Below are positions 8,051 through 16,616 of a stretch of DNA of 64,000 nucleotides, one piece after another. The stretch spans positions 372,001 through 436,000 of the forward strand of contig NZ_JAHWUS010000003.1 of assembly GCF_019455445.1 (NCBI RefSeq). Direction: 5' to 3'. How positions within the stretch are numbered: position 1 is the stretch's first letter; each line of letters begins with the position of its first letter. The position numbers were made by a program, and so were the translations under genes. The stretch is from Pseudaquidulcibacter saccharophilus (GTDB lineage: Bacteria; Pseudomonadota; Alphaproteobacteria; Caulobacterales; Aquidulcibacteraceae). The notes beneath the pieces are model-generated. The model was given only the letters and a program-made list of their open reading frames with translations, made no database searches and was not told the origin of the DNA.

Positions 8051-9260
8051 CAACGCTTTTGCAAATGCTGTTTCTGAAATCAAAGATGAAGGACGGTATC
8101 GCGTTTTCACCAATATCAGACGTTATAAAGGTAATTTCCCACACGCGCGTTATTATACGGACGCGGGCGTAAAGGATATTATCGTTTGGTGTTCAAATGA
8201 TTATTTGGGTCAGGGCCAGAATGATGAGGTTCTTGATGCAATGCGTGAGGCGCTTGATGATGTTGGCTCTGGTGCCGGCGGAACCCGCAATATTTCTGGT
8301 AACACCTATTACCATACTATGTTAGAACGTGAACTTGCGGACCTTCACCAAAAAGAAGCTGCATTGTTGTTTACATCTGGTTATGTTTCAAATGATGCGA
8401 CCTTGGCAACAATTGCCCGCATTCTTCCTGGCTGTATTATTTTCTCTGATGAATCAAATCATGCTTCAATGATTGAAGGTATTCGTCGTTCTGGCTGTGA
8501 AAAACGTATTTTCCGCCATAATGATGTTGCGCATTTGCGTTCATTGCTTGAAAAAGCGCCGCAATCTGCACCTAAATTGATTGCGTTTGAAAGCGTTTAT
8601 TCAATGGATGGCGACATGTCGCCAATGAAAGAATTCTTGGATCTTGCGGATGAGTTCAACGCAATGACCTATCTTGATGAGGTTCATGCCGTTGGTATGT
8701 ATGGCGAACACGGTGCCGGCGTTGCCGAGCGTGATGGCCTTATGCACCGCTTTGATATTATTGAAGGCACAATGGGAAAGGCGTTTGGCGTGATGGGGGG
8801 CTATATCACTGCCAACGCCACCATTATTGATGCTATTCGTTCTCTTGCGCCAGGTTTCATCTTTACAACTTCACTTGCACCAGTTCTGGCTGCGGGCGTT
8901 TTGAAAAGCGTGCAAATCTTGAAATCTGAAAAAGGTCGTGAGCTTCGCGCACAGCACCAACGTCAGGCACAATATTTAAAAGATGCGTTCCGCAATGCGG
9001 GTCTTCCGATTATGGAAACTTCAACCAGCCATATCGTGCCACTTTTTGTTGGCGATGCGGTTAAATGTAAACAGCTTTCTGATTTGTTGCTTGAAGAATA
9101 TGATATTTATGTGCAGCCGATTAATTTCCCAACCGTTCCACGCGGTACGGAAAGATTGCGCTTTACCCCAACCCCACTTCACACTGATGAATTGTGCGAT
9201 GAGTTGGTTCGCAAAGTATCAGAAGCCTTTGGTCGTTTGAAAATTGCCAAGGCGGCTTAA
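8040..9260 (+). CDS. hemA: 5-aminolevulinate synthase
   Basis: This PLP enzyme condenses glycine and succinyl-CoA to 5-aminolevulinate, the first step of the C4 (Shemin) haem pathway typical of alphaproteobacteria. The 406-residue product is full length. It shows the glycine-rich [12 protein letters not shown] (77-88), the PLP-contacting YLDEVHAVG (211-219) and the Schiff-base lysine K247 in EGTMGKAFG. The ATG at 8040 is the natural N-terminus, although its SD is separated by a hairpin (see the leader entry). Its substrate glycine can come from glyA, encoded 1.7 kb downstream. hemB and hemF are also in the window but not adjacent. Confidence 0.97.
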   Translation: MDYNNAFANAVSEIKDEGRYRVFTNIRRYKGNFPHARYYTDAGVKDIIVWCSNDYLGQGQNDEVLDAMREALDDVGSGAGGTRNISGNTYYHTMLERELADLHQKEAALLFTSGYVSNDATLATIARILPGCIIFSDESNHASMIEGIRRSGCEKRIFRHNDVAHLRSLLEKAPQSAPKLIAFESVYSMDGDMSPMKEFLDLADEFNAMTYLDEVHAVGMYGEHGAGVAERDGLMHRFDIIEGTMGKAFGVMGGYITANATIIDAIRSLAPGFIFTTSLAPVLAAGVLKSVQILKSEKGRELRAQHQRQAQYLKDAFRNAGLPIMETSTSHIVPLFVGDAVKCKQLSDLLLEEYDIYVQPINFPTVPRGTERLRFTPTPLHTDELCDELVRKVSEAFGRLKIAKAA

Positions 9261-9303
9261 ATAATTCTTTTTAATAAGAAATATCTATGTTAAGCTCGCG
9301 TCT

Positions 9304-9489
9304 ATGAATGATAGGCGCGAGTTTTATTTTGAATTTGTGAACATTGGTAATTATACCCAAGTTCGGGCGGTCGATTCTTTGACTGGTCTTGAGGTTGCGG
9401 TAACGACTCCTGCGAATACTGCACGTGGGCACCAGATGGAACTTGCCAAAAGAAAATTACTTATGATGCTCGAAAAACGGGGCGTTTAA
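9304..9489 (+). CDS. DUF6898-family small protein
   Basis: The 61-residue product (MNDRREFYFEFVNIGNYTQV...) matches the pattern of short alphaproteobacterial DUF6898 proteins: an N-terminal FEFVNIGN..QVRAVDSLTG.EV segment and a C-terminal basic helix AKRKLLMMLEKR. Its function is unknown. It follows hemA by 43 bp in the same direction and may be transcribed with it. No signal peptide or membrane segment is present, so it is likely cytosolic. Confidence 0.75.
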   Translation: MNDRREFYFEFVNIGNYTQVRAVDSLTGLEVAVTTPANTARGHQMELAKRKLLMMLEKRGV

Positions 9490-9680
9490 TACCATAAAAG
9501 GTGTGACGATTTGCCGTGTTTAAAAAGCAATATTTACGCATCCTAATAATAGAATATTCTTGTAACATTTGCTAAAAAATTACCAAGCCTTCTGCCTATT
9601 TGAAGACTGTTCAATGCATGGCTAAGAGAGATTTTCACGTTTCGGCAAACCTTGGCCATTGCTTTAATGGAGGTTTGACT

Positions 9681-10037
9681 ATGAGAAAAATGCTTATCCC
9701 CGCAGCAGCTATTTTATTATTCGCCATTCCGGCAATCGCAGGTGATGAAACCGGAAATTGGAAGCGTCCTAATGGCGACATTGTCGAGGTAAAAGTTGTA
9801 AATAATGGCTTATTTTGCAAAATTACCAAAGGCAAAAAGGTCGGCTTTGAAATGTGCCACGGTATGAAAACCACCGGCCCAAATGTATGGAAAGGAAAGG
9901 GCATGAAGCACCCTTCAATGCCTGGCTTCATGACATTTAATGGAACGGTCACAATAAATCAGAGCAAACTTGAAATAAAAGGATGCGTTGCCGGAGACGG
10001 TGTCTGCGACAAGGAAGTTTGGTCCAAAGTAAATTAG
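9681..10037 (+). CDS. Small exported protein, DUF2147-like
   Basis: I start it at the ATG at 9681, preceded by ATGGAGGT, giving 118 residues; a longer reading from 9600 has no ribosome-binding site and would place the signal peptide internally. The N-terminus MRKMLIPAAAILLFAIPAIAG is a Sec signal. The mature protein begins GDETGNWKRPNGDIVEV and contains FCKITKGKKVGFEM and IKGCVAGDGVCDKEVW, resembling the small secreted DUF2147 beta-barrel proteins that often begin with a G.W..P.g..v.i pattern. Four cysteines could form disulfides in the periplasm. The role is unknown. Confidence 0.75.
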   Translation: MRKMLIPAAAILLFAIPAIAGDETGNWKRPNGDIVEVKVVNNGLFCKITKGKKVGFEMCHGMKTTGPNVWKGKGMKHPSMPGFMTFNGTVTINQSKLEIKGCVAGDGVCDKEVWSKVN

Positions 10038-10042
10038 GAAAT

Positions 10043-10072
10043 AAAAAAGGGTGGCAATGCCACCCTTTTTTG
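10043..10072. terminator. Bidirectional terminator between the DUF2147-like gene and mucR
   Basis: AAAAAAGGGTGGC-AAT-GCCACCCTTTTTT is a strong stem with A- and T-runs on both sides. It lies between two convergent genes and can serve both. Confidence 0.9.
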
Positions 10073-10076
10073 AATA

Positions 10077-10496
10077 TTATTTGCCGCGAACACCGCGCCC
10101 AAGGCCAATCTTCTTGGCAAAGTTTGAACGTTTTTCAGCATAGTTTGGTGCAACCATTGGATAATCAGCAGGCAAACCCCAACGCTTGCGATAATCTTCT
10201 GGGCTAAGGCCATAGTTTGAACGTAGGTAACGTTTCAACATTTTAAGCTTTTTACCATCTTCAAGGCAGATAATGTAATCGTCTGTAACAGATTTATTGA
10301 TGCTTATTGCCGGTTTTAACTTATCACCACTTTTATCGCTTTCGACATCTAATTCGCTGCTAAGCGCTTTTTTAACTGATGCGATAAGCGTAGGAATGGC
10401 ATCCATTGAAACAGGATTTGCGCCGACATATGCGGCAACGATGGTCGTCGTCATGTCCAACAATTCCAGTTTCTGGTTTGTTTTAGTTTCTGTCAT
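10077..10496 (-). CDS. mucR: MucR/Ros-family zinc-finger transcriptional regulator
   Basis: MucR/Ros proteins are alphaproteobacterial repressors that bind AT-rich promoters and control exopolysaccharide, motility and envelope genes. The protein, 139 residues from the ATG at 10496, has the N-terminal MTTTIVAAYVGANPV segment typical of MucR, then CLEDGKKLKMLKRYLRSNYGLSPEDYRKRWGLPADYPMVAP in two adjoining blocks, the family signature. In the finger the second zinc Cys is absent, as in MucR proteins whose pattern begins CLEDGK. GAGGGA precedes this start; the reading from 10517 has no SD. It could regulate envelope genes elsewhere in the window, which is inference. Confidence 0.93.
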   Translation of the reverse strand: MTETKTNQKLELLDMTTTIVAAYVGANPVSMDAIPTLIASVKKALSSELDVESDKSGDKLKPAISINKSVTDDYIICLEDGKKLKMLKRYLRSNYGLSPEDYRKRWGLPADYPMVAPNYAEKRSNFAKKIGLGRGVRGK

Positions 10497-10952
10497 ATTT
10501 CCCTCAACAAAATACACGATAGATTTGGAGGAAGTCCAAATCCATTAACCCCATAAATATGAAAAAATCTTATCTAATTATATTTCTGTTCTTGAACGCA
10601 GCATACAATAAAAAAATTGCACACCCACATATTTTGTGTTGCGACAAAGATAAGCTTCTCTATTTGACTTGAATGACTAAGACATAAATAAGTTACCAAC
10701 AAGTATAATTATCAGTTAAATATTTAATATATTAATCAATTCGTTAATCGAGGCGGAATGTAAAACAAATTTTTATTCTGTAAATAGGGTAATTAGAAAA
10801 AGTTTGCAAAAAACAATGAAAAACGAAAATAAATCTTGTTTATTCTGGCTATAACGCTATTAGAGGGGCGATTTGTATCAAAGGCTGCGTGCCTTTTACA
10901 TGGTTCTGAGAGGGTTTTCACGAATCCACGTTAATTTCAGGGGATAGTTAAA
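10497..10952. other. 456-bp divergent regulatory region between mucR and glyA
   Basis: No gene is seen. The region is very AT-rich near mucR, as expected for a MucR autoregulatory target. On the glyA side it holds a leader of about 100 nt with a hairpin AAAGGC-TGCGT-GCCTTT (10880-10896). I compared it by eye with glycine, SAM and THF riboswitch patterns and could not assign it. AGGGGAT lies 8-9 nt before the glyA TTG. Confidence 0.5.
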
Positions 10953-12242
10953 TTGTCATCATATATTTCAGACGAACTGAACGGTTTTTTCTCTGCGGAT
11001 CTTGCGCAAAGAGATAAGGATATTTTCACAGCAATCGAACAAGAGGCACACCGCCAACAAGAAGGTATCGAGCTGATTGCATCTGAAAATATTGTTTCAA
11101 AAGCAGTTTTAGAGGCTCAAGGCTCGGTTCTTACTAATAAATATGCTGAAGGCTATCCGGGTAAACGCTATTATGGCGGTTGCGAATGTGTTGATATTGT
11201 TGAAAATATTGCCATCGAACGTGCAAAGCAATTGTTCAATGCCCAATATGCAAACGTACAGCCGCATTCAGGTTCACAAGCAAACCAATCTGTATTCATG
11301 TCGCTATTAAAACCTGGTGATACTTTTATGGGGCTTGATTTGGCGGCCGGTGGTCACCTTACCCACGGTTCAAAAGTTAACCAGTCTGGTAAATGGTTTA
11401 ATGTTGTTTCTTATGGTGTTCGTGAAGATAATCATTTGATTGATTATGACAAAGTTCTTGAGACCGCAAAAGAAGCAAAACCAAAACTTATTATTGCTGG
11501 TGGTTCTGCATATCCTCGTACAATTGATTTCAAAAAATTCCGTGAGATTGCCGATGAAGTTGGCGCTTTCTTCATGGTTGATATGGCACACTTTGCTGGT
11601 CTTGTTGCCGGTGGTGCGCATGCCAACCCGCTTGAATATGCACATGTTGTAACCACAACAACCCACAAAACCCTTCGTGGTCCACGTGGCGGTATGGTGC
11701 TTTCAAATGATTTAGATATTGGCAAGAAAATCAATTCTGCAATCTTCCCAGGTATCCAAGGTGGTCCATTGATGCACGTAATTGCCGCCAAAGCAGTCGC
11801 ATTTGGTGAAGCGTTGCAGCCATCATTCAAAACCTATGCTAAAAATGTGGTTGAAAATGCGGCAATCCTTGCGTCAACCATCAAAGAAGGTGGCTATGAT
11901 TTGGTTTCCGGTGGCACCGATACCCACGTTGTTTTGGTTGACTTGCGCCCTAAATCACTAACTGGTCGTGATGCTGAAAACGCGCTTGGTCGTGTAAATC
12001 TAACTTGTAACAAAAATGGTGTGCCGTTTGATTCTGCGCCGCCAACTGTTACATCTGGTATTCGTTTGGGTTCTCCTGCTGGTACTTCGCGTGGGCTTGG
12101 TAAAGATGAGTTTAAATTCATCGGTCAAAAAATCGTTGAAGTGTTAGATGGCTTGGTAAATTCACCAGAAGGTGATAAAGCTATTGAAGCGAAAGTTAAG
12201 CAGGAAGTTGAGGCACTTTGCCAAAAATTCCCAATCTATTGA
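10953..12242 (+). CDS. glyA: Serine hydroxymethyltransferase
   Basis: GlyA interconverts serine and glycine with transfer of a one-carbon unit to tetrahydrofolate, supplying C1 units for purines and thymidylate and glycine for HemA. The 429-residue product shows [13 protein letters not shown] (40-52), the tyrosine motif [16 protein letters not shown] (63-78) and the PLP lysine K239 in [14 protein letters not shown]. The start is a TTG with CAGGGGAT just upstream, and the N-terminus aligns with the family. It leads a same-strand run glyA-nrdR-ribD-ribE-ribH-nusB-thiL with short gaps, so it is probably the first gene of that operon. Confidence 0.97.
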   Translation: MSSYISDELNGFFSADLAQRDKDIFTAIEQEAHRQQEGIELIASENIVSKAVLEAQGSVLTNKYAEGYPGKRYYGGCECVDIVENIAIERAKQLFNAQYANVQPHSGSQANQSVFMSLLKPGDTFMGLDLAAGGHLTHGSKVNQSGKWFNVVSYGVREDNHLIDYDKVLETAKEAKPKLIIAGGSAYPRTIDFKKFREIADEVGAFFMVDMAHFAGLVAGGAHANPLEYAHVVTTTTHKTLRGPRGGMVLSNDLDIGKKINSAIFPGIQGGPLMHVIAAKAVAFGEALQPSFKTYAKNVVENAAILASTIKEGGYDLVSGGTDTHVVLVDLRPKSLTGRDAENALGRVNLTCNKNGVPFDSAPPTVTSGIRLGSPAGTSRGLGKDEFKFIGQKIVEVLDGLVNSPEGDKAIEAKVKQEVEALCQKFPIY

Positions 12243-12253
12243 TAGGATAAAAA

Positions 12254-12736
12254 TTGCATTGTCCGTTTTGTAAATGCACTGATACAATCGTTAAAGATAG
12301 CCGCCCCACAGAAGACGGGGCGGCAATAAGACGGCGCCGACAGTGTCCGGAGTGTGATGCCCGTTTCACAACGTTTGAACGCGTGCAAATGCGCGAATTA
12401 AAAGTTATCAAACGTGATGGAACCAAAGAAGTCTTTTCCTATGACAAGCTTCATAAATCATTGTCGATTGCCCTTAGAAAACGTGAAATTTCTGATGAAA
12501 CCCTCGACAAGCTGATTAATTCCATTAGCCGTGAACTTGAAAAAACTGGCGAGAGTGAGTTTTCAACTACGGTTGTGGGCGAATATGTCATGAAGGCATT
12601 GGCGCAAACCGATCCTGTTGGTTATGTGCGTTATGCTTCGGTATATCGTGATTTTTCTAAACCAGAAGATTTTAATCGTTTTATTGAAGATGAATTGAAA
12701 CACGTCCTTGAACAGGATAAAACGCCTGCAAAATAA
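12254..12736 (+). CDS. nrdR: Transcriptional repressor NrdR
   Basis: NrdR represses ribonucleotide reductase genes in response to ATP/dATP. The N-terminal zinc ribbon has C3, C6, C31 and C34 (HCPFC... and QCPEC), followed by RFTTFER and an ATP-cone domain beginning VIKRDGTKEVFSYDKLHKSL. The start is a TTG 11 bp after the glyA stop. The 160-residue length is usual. The glyA-nrdR-rib order is common in alphaproteobacteria. Confidence 0.96.
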   Translation: MHCPFCKCTDTIVKDSRPTEDGAAIRRRRQCPECDARFTTFERVQMRELKVIKRDGTKEVFSYDKLHKSLSIALRKREISDETLDKLINSISRELEKTGESEFSTTVVGEYVMKALAQTDPVGYVRYASVYRDFSKPEDFNRFIEDELKHVLEQDKTPAK

Positions 12737-12752
12737 TTAAATTGGCTAAATA

Positions 12753-13415
12753 ATGCGCCCAAAAATTTATCTTAAACTGGCGACGTCACTTGACGGTAAA
12801 ATTGCGCTTAAAAACGGGCAAAGCAAATGGATTACCAATGAAAAATCGCGTGCCGATGTGCAAACATTGCGTGCAAATTCCGATGGTATTATTTGCGGAA
12901 TTGGAACGGTTTTAAAAGACAATCCCAATCTTAATATACGTGGGGTTGATTGTTTGCCTGCAAAAATGCCGGCGCGAATTATTTTTGATTCCAAACTTCA
13001 GACACCAAATGACTATAATATTGTAAATCAAGCCATTGGCGGAAAAACAATTATTTTCTTTGACAAAGATATTGCACAGAATGGCGAAAATCGATTTGGG
13101 GATAATGTGCAGCTTTATGGTATTGGGTGTGACGAATATGGGTTATCAATCCCACAAGCATTAGAAATTTTGGGTAATTTGGGGTTACGAAAACTAATGC
13201 TTGAAACTGGCGGCAGGCTTGCGGCAAGTTTTTTAAAACAATGCTTGGTTGATTATATATATTGGTTTTTTGCGCCGAAAATTATTGGCGGTGATGGGGT
13301 TGATGTTTTTGCCAATTTAGGTTTTGAAAACCTTGAACAAGTTATAAAATTGACGCAAATAAAACAAATTGAATTAGACGGCGACTTGTTGCGCGTTTTT
13401 GAGGTTAAGAAATAG
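12753..13415 (+). CDS. Riboflavin pyrimidine reductase domain protein (RibD C-terminal domain only)
   Basis: The 220-residue protein is the RibD_C (DHFR-like) reductase domain: RPKIYLKLATSLDGKIAL at the start, WITNEKSRADVQTLRANSD..ICGIGTVLKDNP, and RKLMLETGGRLAASFL. It would reduce 5-amino-6-ribosylamino-uracil phosphate using NADPH. The usual N-terminal deaminase domain (HAE and PCxxC zinc motifs) is missing; only 16 bp separate this gene from nrdR, so it was not missed upstream. The deaminase must be encoded elsewhere if the pathway is complete. The gene ends by overlapping ribE by one base. Confidence 0.88.
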   Translation: MRPKIYLKLATSLDGKIALKNGQSKWITNEKSRADVQTLRANSDGIICGIGTVLKDNPNLNIRGVDCLPAKMPARIIFDSKLQTPNDYNIVNQAIGGKTIIFFDKDIAQNGENRFGDNVQLYGIGCDEYGLSIPQALEILGNLGLRKLMLETGGRLAASFLKQCLVDYIYWFFAPKIIGGDGVDVFANLGFENLEQVIKLTQIKQIELDGDLLRVFEVKK

Positions 13416-14041
13416 TGTTTACCGGAATTATTGTTGCCCAAGGCGAATTAAAAAATATCGAAAATCTTGAAGGCGATAGGATTTTTACTTTTAATGGTGA
13501 AATCCCATTGTCTGCCTTAACGCTTGGGGCATCGGTTTGCCATAATGGAACTTGTCTAACCATCATTGAGGCCGGGCAGGTAAGTGGCGCCCAAAATTAT
13601 TGGAAAGTGCAAATTTCCGGTGAAACCATTGCCAAAACCACTTTGGGCGATTGGAAAATTGGTGACAAAGTCAATCTTGAACCAAGTTTGAAAATCGGCG
13701 ATGAATTAGGTGGCCATATTGTTTCGGGCCATGTTGATGGTGTTGGCTATATCGAAAGCATAACAAATGATGCCGAAAGCCATGTTATTATTGCCTCTGC
13801 CCCCAAAGAATTAATGCCATTGATTGCCAAAAAGGGATCCATTGCATTTGATGGTATTTCGCTTACGGTAAATGATGTAAGTGATACTAATTTTACATTA
13901 AACATAATACCGCATACTTGGGCGGTAACAAATATGTCGCAATCTTTTATTGGCAGAAAAATCAACCTAGAAATTGACCCTCTGGCACGATATGTTGATA
14001 GATGGTTGAGCTTTGGTAACAAAAGCAATAAAGACAAGTGA
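13415..14041 (+). CDS. ribE: Riboflavin synthase alpha chain
   Basis: This enzyme dismutates two 6,7-dimethyl-8-ribityllumazines into riboflavin and a pyrimidine that LumS recycles. Two lumazine-binding domains are seen: the first begins MFTGIIVAQG and has SVCHNGTCLTI; the second follows GGHIVSGHVDGVGYI (about 97-110) with SIAFDGISLTVNDV. The GTG start at 13415 shares its first base with the upstream stop codon (TAGTG), which implies translational coupling. The 208 residues are a normal length. ribH follows after 12 bp. Confidence 0.95.
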   Translation: MFTGIIVAQGELKNIENLEGDRIFTFNGEIPLSALTLGASVCHNGTCLTIIEAGQVSGAQNYWKVQISGETIAKTTLGDWKIGDKVNLEPSLKIGDELGGHIVSGHVDGVGYIESITNDAESHVIIASAPKELMPLIAKKGSIAFDGISLTVNDVSDTNFTLNIIPHTWAVTNMSQSFIGRKINLEIDPLARYVDRWLSFGNKSNKDK

Positions 14042-14053
14042 AAGGTTTAAATT

Positions 14054-14515
14054 ATGTCCAAAGACCCACTAAATATCTTACTTGTTGTTGGTGATTATTA
14101 TCGCCATATTGCGGATGAACTAATTGCTGGTGCCTCTGAAGTTATCAAGGCGTATGGCTCTAATTTTGATATTGTCCGCGCCCCTGGGGTTTTGGAAATT
14201 CCTGCTATTATTGCGGCGGCGGAGCGTTCGGGCCATAAACCAACCGGCAGAAACTTTGACGGCTATGTTGCTTTGGGCTGCGTTATTCGTGGTGAAACAT
14301 CGCATTATGTCCATGTTTGTACCGAAAGTGCGCGCGCAATTATGGATATGACGGTGCAGGGTTTGGCAATCGGTAATGGTATCTTGACCGTTGAGAATGA
14401 GGCACAAGCCTTGGCACGTGCATCACGCACTCAAAAGAACAAAGGTAAAGAGGCGGCGGTTGCGGCGATAACCGTTATTGAAATTAAAAAACGTCTTGAT
14501 AAAGGGGGCGTTTAA
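14054..14515 (+). CDS. ribH: 6,7-dimethyl-8-ribityllumazine synthase
   Basis: RibH forms the lumazine precursor from the pyrimidine made by the RibD activities and 3,4-dihydroxy-2-butanone 4-phosphate. The 153-residue product has RAPGVLEIPAII (about 39-50), GYVALGCVIRGETSHY with the catalytic-region His, and GLAIGNGILTVEN. It sits between ribE and nusB and overlaps the nusB start by one base (TAATG). A ribB/ribA gene is not in the window. Confidence 0.95.
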   Translation: MSKDPLNILLVVGDYYRHIADELIAGASEVIKAYGSNFDIVRAPGVLEIPAIIAAAERSGHKPTGRNFDGYVALGCVIRGETSHYVHVCTESARAIMDMTVQGLAIGNGILTVENEAQALARASRTQKNKGKEAAVAAITVIEIKKRLDKGGV

Positions 14516-15024
14516 TGACTTCTAAGCCAGTAGTTTCAAAATCAATTCAGGCATTACGCGGCGCACGTCTTGCGGCGGTTCAGGCACTTTATCAAATAGA
14601 GTTGACTGCAAAACCCGTTGATTATGTGGTGCGCGAATTTAACGAATACCGTATTTCAGATCGCTATGATTTGGATGATGGTGACGAAAGCGGTGACGCA
14701 CCACTTTTTGCCAATCGCGAATTCTTTGGCAAACTTGTAAAAAGCGCGTCTGAAGATTTGATTATGCTTGATGCGCAGATTGAAAAGCGTCTTGCCAAAG
14801 ATTGGACGCTTGAACGTATTGATCCGATTGCCCGTTCTGTATTGCGTACTGCGGTATATGAATTGATGAATTATTTGAATATTCCGGTTGCGGTTATCAT
14901 CAATGAATATGTATCAATCATTGCGTCTTTTGGCGATGGAAAAAATGCCGGTTTTGTTAATGGGATTTTGGAAAAAATCGCTAATGAAACGGGGGCAGCA
15001 AGCGCCCGTGAGCAACAAGCATAA
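14515..15024 (+). CDS. nusB: Transcription antitermination factor NusB
   Basis: NusB binds the boxA RNA with NusE (S10) and supports antitermination of rRNA operons. The all-helical 169-residue product has GARLAAVQALYQIELT near the start, the RIDPIARSVLRTAVYELMNY segment and a closing VAVIINEYVSIIASFGDGKNAGFVNGILEKIA in two adjoining blocks. The first acidic loop (DLDDGDESGDAP) is like other alphaproteobacterial NusB. The start overlaps the ribH stop. Confidence 0.96.
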   Translation: MTSKPVVSKSIQALRGARLAAVQALYQIELTAKPVDYVVREFNEYRISDRYDLDDGDESGDAPLFANREFFGKLVKSASEDLIMLDAQIEKRLAKDWTLERIDPIARSVLRTAVYELMNYLNIPVAVIINEYVSIIASFGDGKNAGFVNGILEKIANETGAASAREQQA

Positions 15025-15032
15025 TTTGAAAA

Positions 15033-15992
15033 ATGGATGAATTTGTAATCATCGCCGAAATCCTTAAGCCTTTAAGTGGCGGGGATGAAAACGCCATTGG
15101 TTTCACCGACGATATTGCAATTTTACCGACATTTGAAAAGCCTGCAATCTATACAACCGACACAATTGTTGAAGGCACACATTTCCTTACAAGTGATGCC
15201 CAGCAGGATGTTGGCTATAAACTAATTATGGTCAATGTTTCAGACATTATTGCCAAAGGGGCCACGCCACGTGCCGGCTTTCTAAACCTTTGCTTGCCAC
15301 GACAAATGGATGATTTCGCCATTAAATCACTGGTGAAAGGCATTGCCGAAGCCAAGGCATTATATGGCGATTTCCCAATCATCGGCGGTGATACCACGGT
15401 AACCAATGGTAATATGGTGCTTACGCTATCGCTAATTGGTGAAGCCATTGGTGAAAAGCCAATTTTGCGAAATGGCGCACAAATTGGTGATGATATCTAT
15501 GTAACAGGTGTTATTGGCGATGCAAAAATTGGTCTTGATTGCCTTTTGGGCAATCTAAACCCTGATAATTATCCCAAATGTATTGAACATTATAAACGCC
15601 CAAAGGTGCAGCCAATTCACGCCGCAAACCTAATCGCGCAATATGCCAATGCGGCAATGGATGTGTCAGACGGTCTTTTGGGTGATTTGCAAAAAATGCT
15701 TGGCGCTTTGGGTGCGGAATTAATTCTTGAACAAATCCCATATTCAAAAGAGGCGGATCAATACGCAATATGTTTGAAATCAATGTTGGAACTAATTAGT
15801 TTTGGCGATGATTATCAAATTTTATTTACCTCACCTGTGGAAAATGAAGTGGCTATTTTAAAATCTGATTTGAAAATTTCAAAAATCGGCAAAATTACGC
15901 AAAGTGGCGGCCTTAAATTGCTATCAAATGGCAAAGAAATTGATTTTGAACGAAATAATCTGTCTTTTTCACATAAAATTGGTGATTTTTAA
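15033..15992 (+). CDS. thiL: Thiamine-monophosphate kinase
   Basis: ThiL phosphorylates thiamine monophosphate to the active pyrophosphate form. The 319-residue protein has the PurM-like fold markers: an N-terminal GFTDDIAILP Mg/ATP loop (about 23-32), YTTDTIVEGTHFLT, the KLIMVNVSDIIAKGATPR stretch, the nucleotide loop IIGGDTT, and MDVSDGLLGDL (about 209-219). It starts 8 bp after nusB, in the usual alphaproteobacterial nusB-thiL order. The C-terminal ELISFGDDYQILFT is also diagnostic. Confidence 0.95.
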   Translation: MDEFVIIAEILKPLSGGDENAIGFTDDIAILPTFEKPAIYTTDTIVEGTHFLTSDAQQDVGYKLIMVNVSDIIAKGATPRAGFLNLCLPRQMDDFAIKSLVKGIAEAKALYGDFPIIGGDTTVTNGNMVLTLSLIGEAIGEKPILRNGAQIGDDIYVTGVIGDAKIGLDCLLGNLNPDNYPKCIEHYKRPKVQPIHAANLIAQYANAAMDVSDGLLGDLQKMLGALGAELILEQIPYSKEADQYAICLKSMLELISFGDDYQILFTSPVENEVAILKSDLKISKIGKITQSGGLKLLSNGKEIDFERNNLSFSHKIGDF

Positions 15993-16026
15993 GAATTTTA
16001 TTTACTTTATAACGTAAAATAATCTT

Positions 16027-16458
16027 ATGGGACACGAAATTTCAAAACGCAACTTTATCACATTATCTGCAATTGCCGCATTGGGCAGTATGTTACCTAG
16101 TGTAACTTTTGCAGAAGAGAAAAAAGAAGGGGTCATGTCGAACCCCTTAACCGTTGAAATTCCTGGTGTCGTTGTTCCTATTGCCAATGGCCGTCGTCTT
16201 GCAAATTATGTATTTATGACAATTGTCGTTACCTCTGCCGATGATAGGGGGGCAAATATTTTGCGAAATAATATGATGTTGGTCAAAGATGCGATTGTAC
16301 GCGAAGCATCGCGAAATCCGATTCCGCTTCGCAATCCGAGTAATTATTTCGACAAAGCCGATTTTAGTAGAAAATTTTTGCCAGCAGTTGGCGGTGCATT
16401 AATTGGCGTCAAAGTGACGCGGATTGATGTATTAGACGTGCAATTTATGAAGCGCTAG
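16027..16458 (+). CDS. Exported protein of unknown function, FliL-like pattern
   Basis: The 143-residue product has an N-terminal signal (HEISKRNFITLSAIAALGS, likely cleavage after TFA) with an SKRNF motif reminiscent of a Tat signal but lacking the double Arg. The mature part, with VEIPGVVVPIANGRRLANYV, a helix rich in LRNNMMLVKDAIVREAS and an ending VTRIDVLDVQFMKR, has the layout of FliL-type periplasmic domains. Similarity to FliL is by pattern only. It follows thiL by 34 bp and precedes hppA by 158 bp. Confidence 0.6.
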   Translation: MGHEISKRNFITLSAIAALGSMLPSVTFAEEKKEGVMSNPLTVEIPGVVVPIANGRRLANYVFMTIVVTSADDRGANILRNNMMLVKDAIVREASRNPIPLRNPSNYFDKADFSRKFLPAVGGALIGVKVTRIDVLDVQFMKR

Positions 16459-16494
16459 CCGAAAATCCTTATAAATCAAGCAATTTATTATCAG

Positions 16495-16616
16495 CTACAC
16501 TAATGTAATCAGTGTAGTTAGTGAATGTATGCAATTGCAAAATTAAAAAAAACGTGAAAGAGTTACCTCGCTGGGAGCAAAAAAATTATAATATGTATCA
16601 AAAGTGAGGAGATAAA
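16495..16616 (+). promoter_or_regulatory. hppA upstream region: inverted repeat, -10 candidate, strong SD
   Basis: An inverted repeat CTACACT-AATGTAATC-AGTGTAG lies at 16495-16517, without a T-run, so it may be an operator or a weak terminator. TATAAT at 16587-16592 is a candidate -10 box with no clear -35. GTGAGGAG stands just before the hppA ATG and promises high translation. Confidence 0.4.

Noticed and set aside
10560-10940. Glycine, SAM-II or THF-type riboswitch before glyA.
   Set aside because: The conserved cores of these classes could not be found by eye; only an unassigned hairpin remains.
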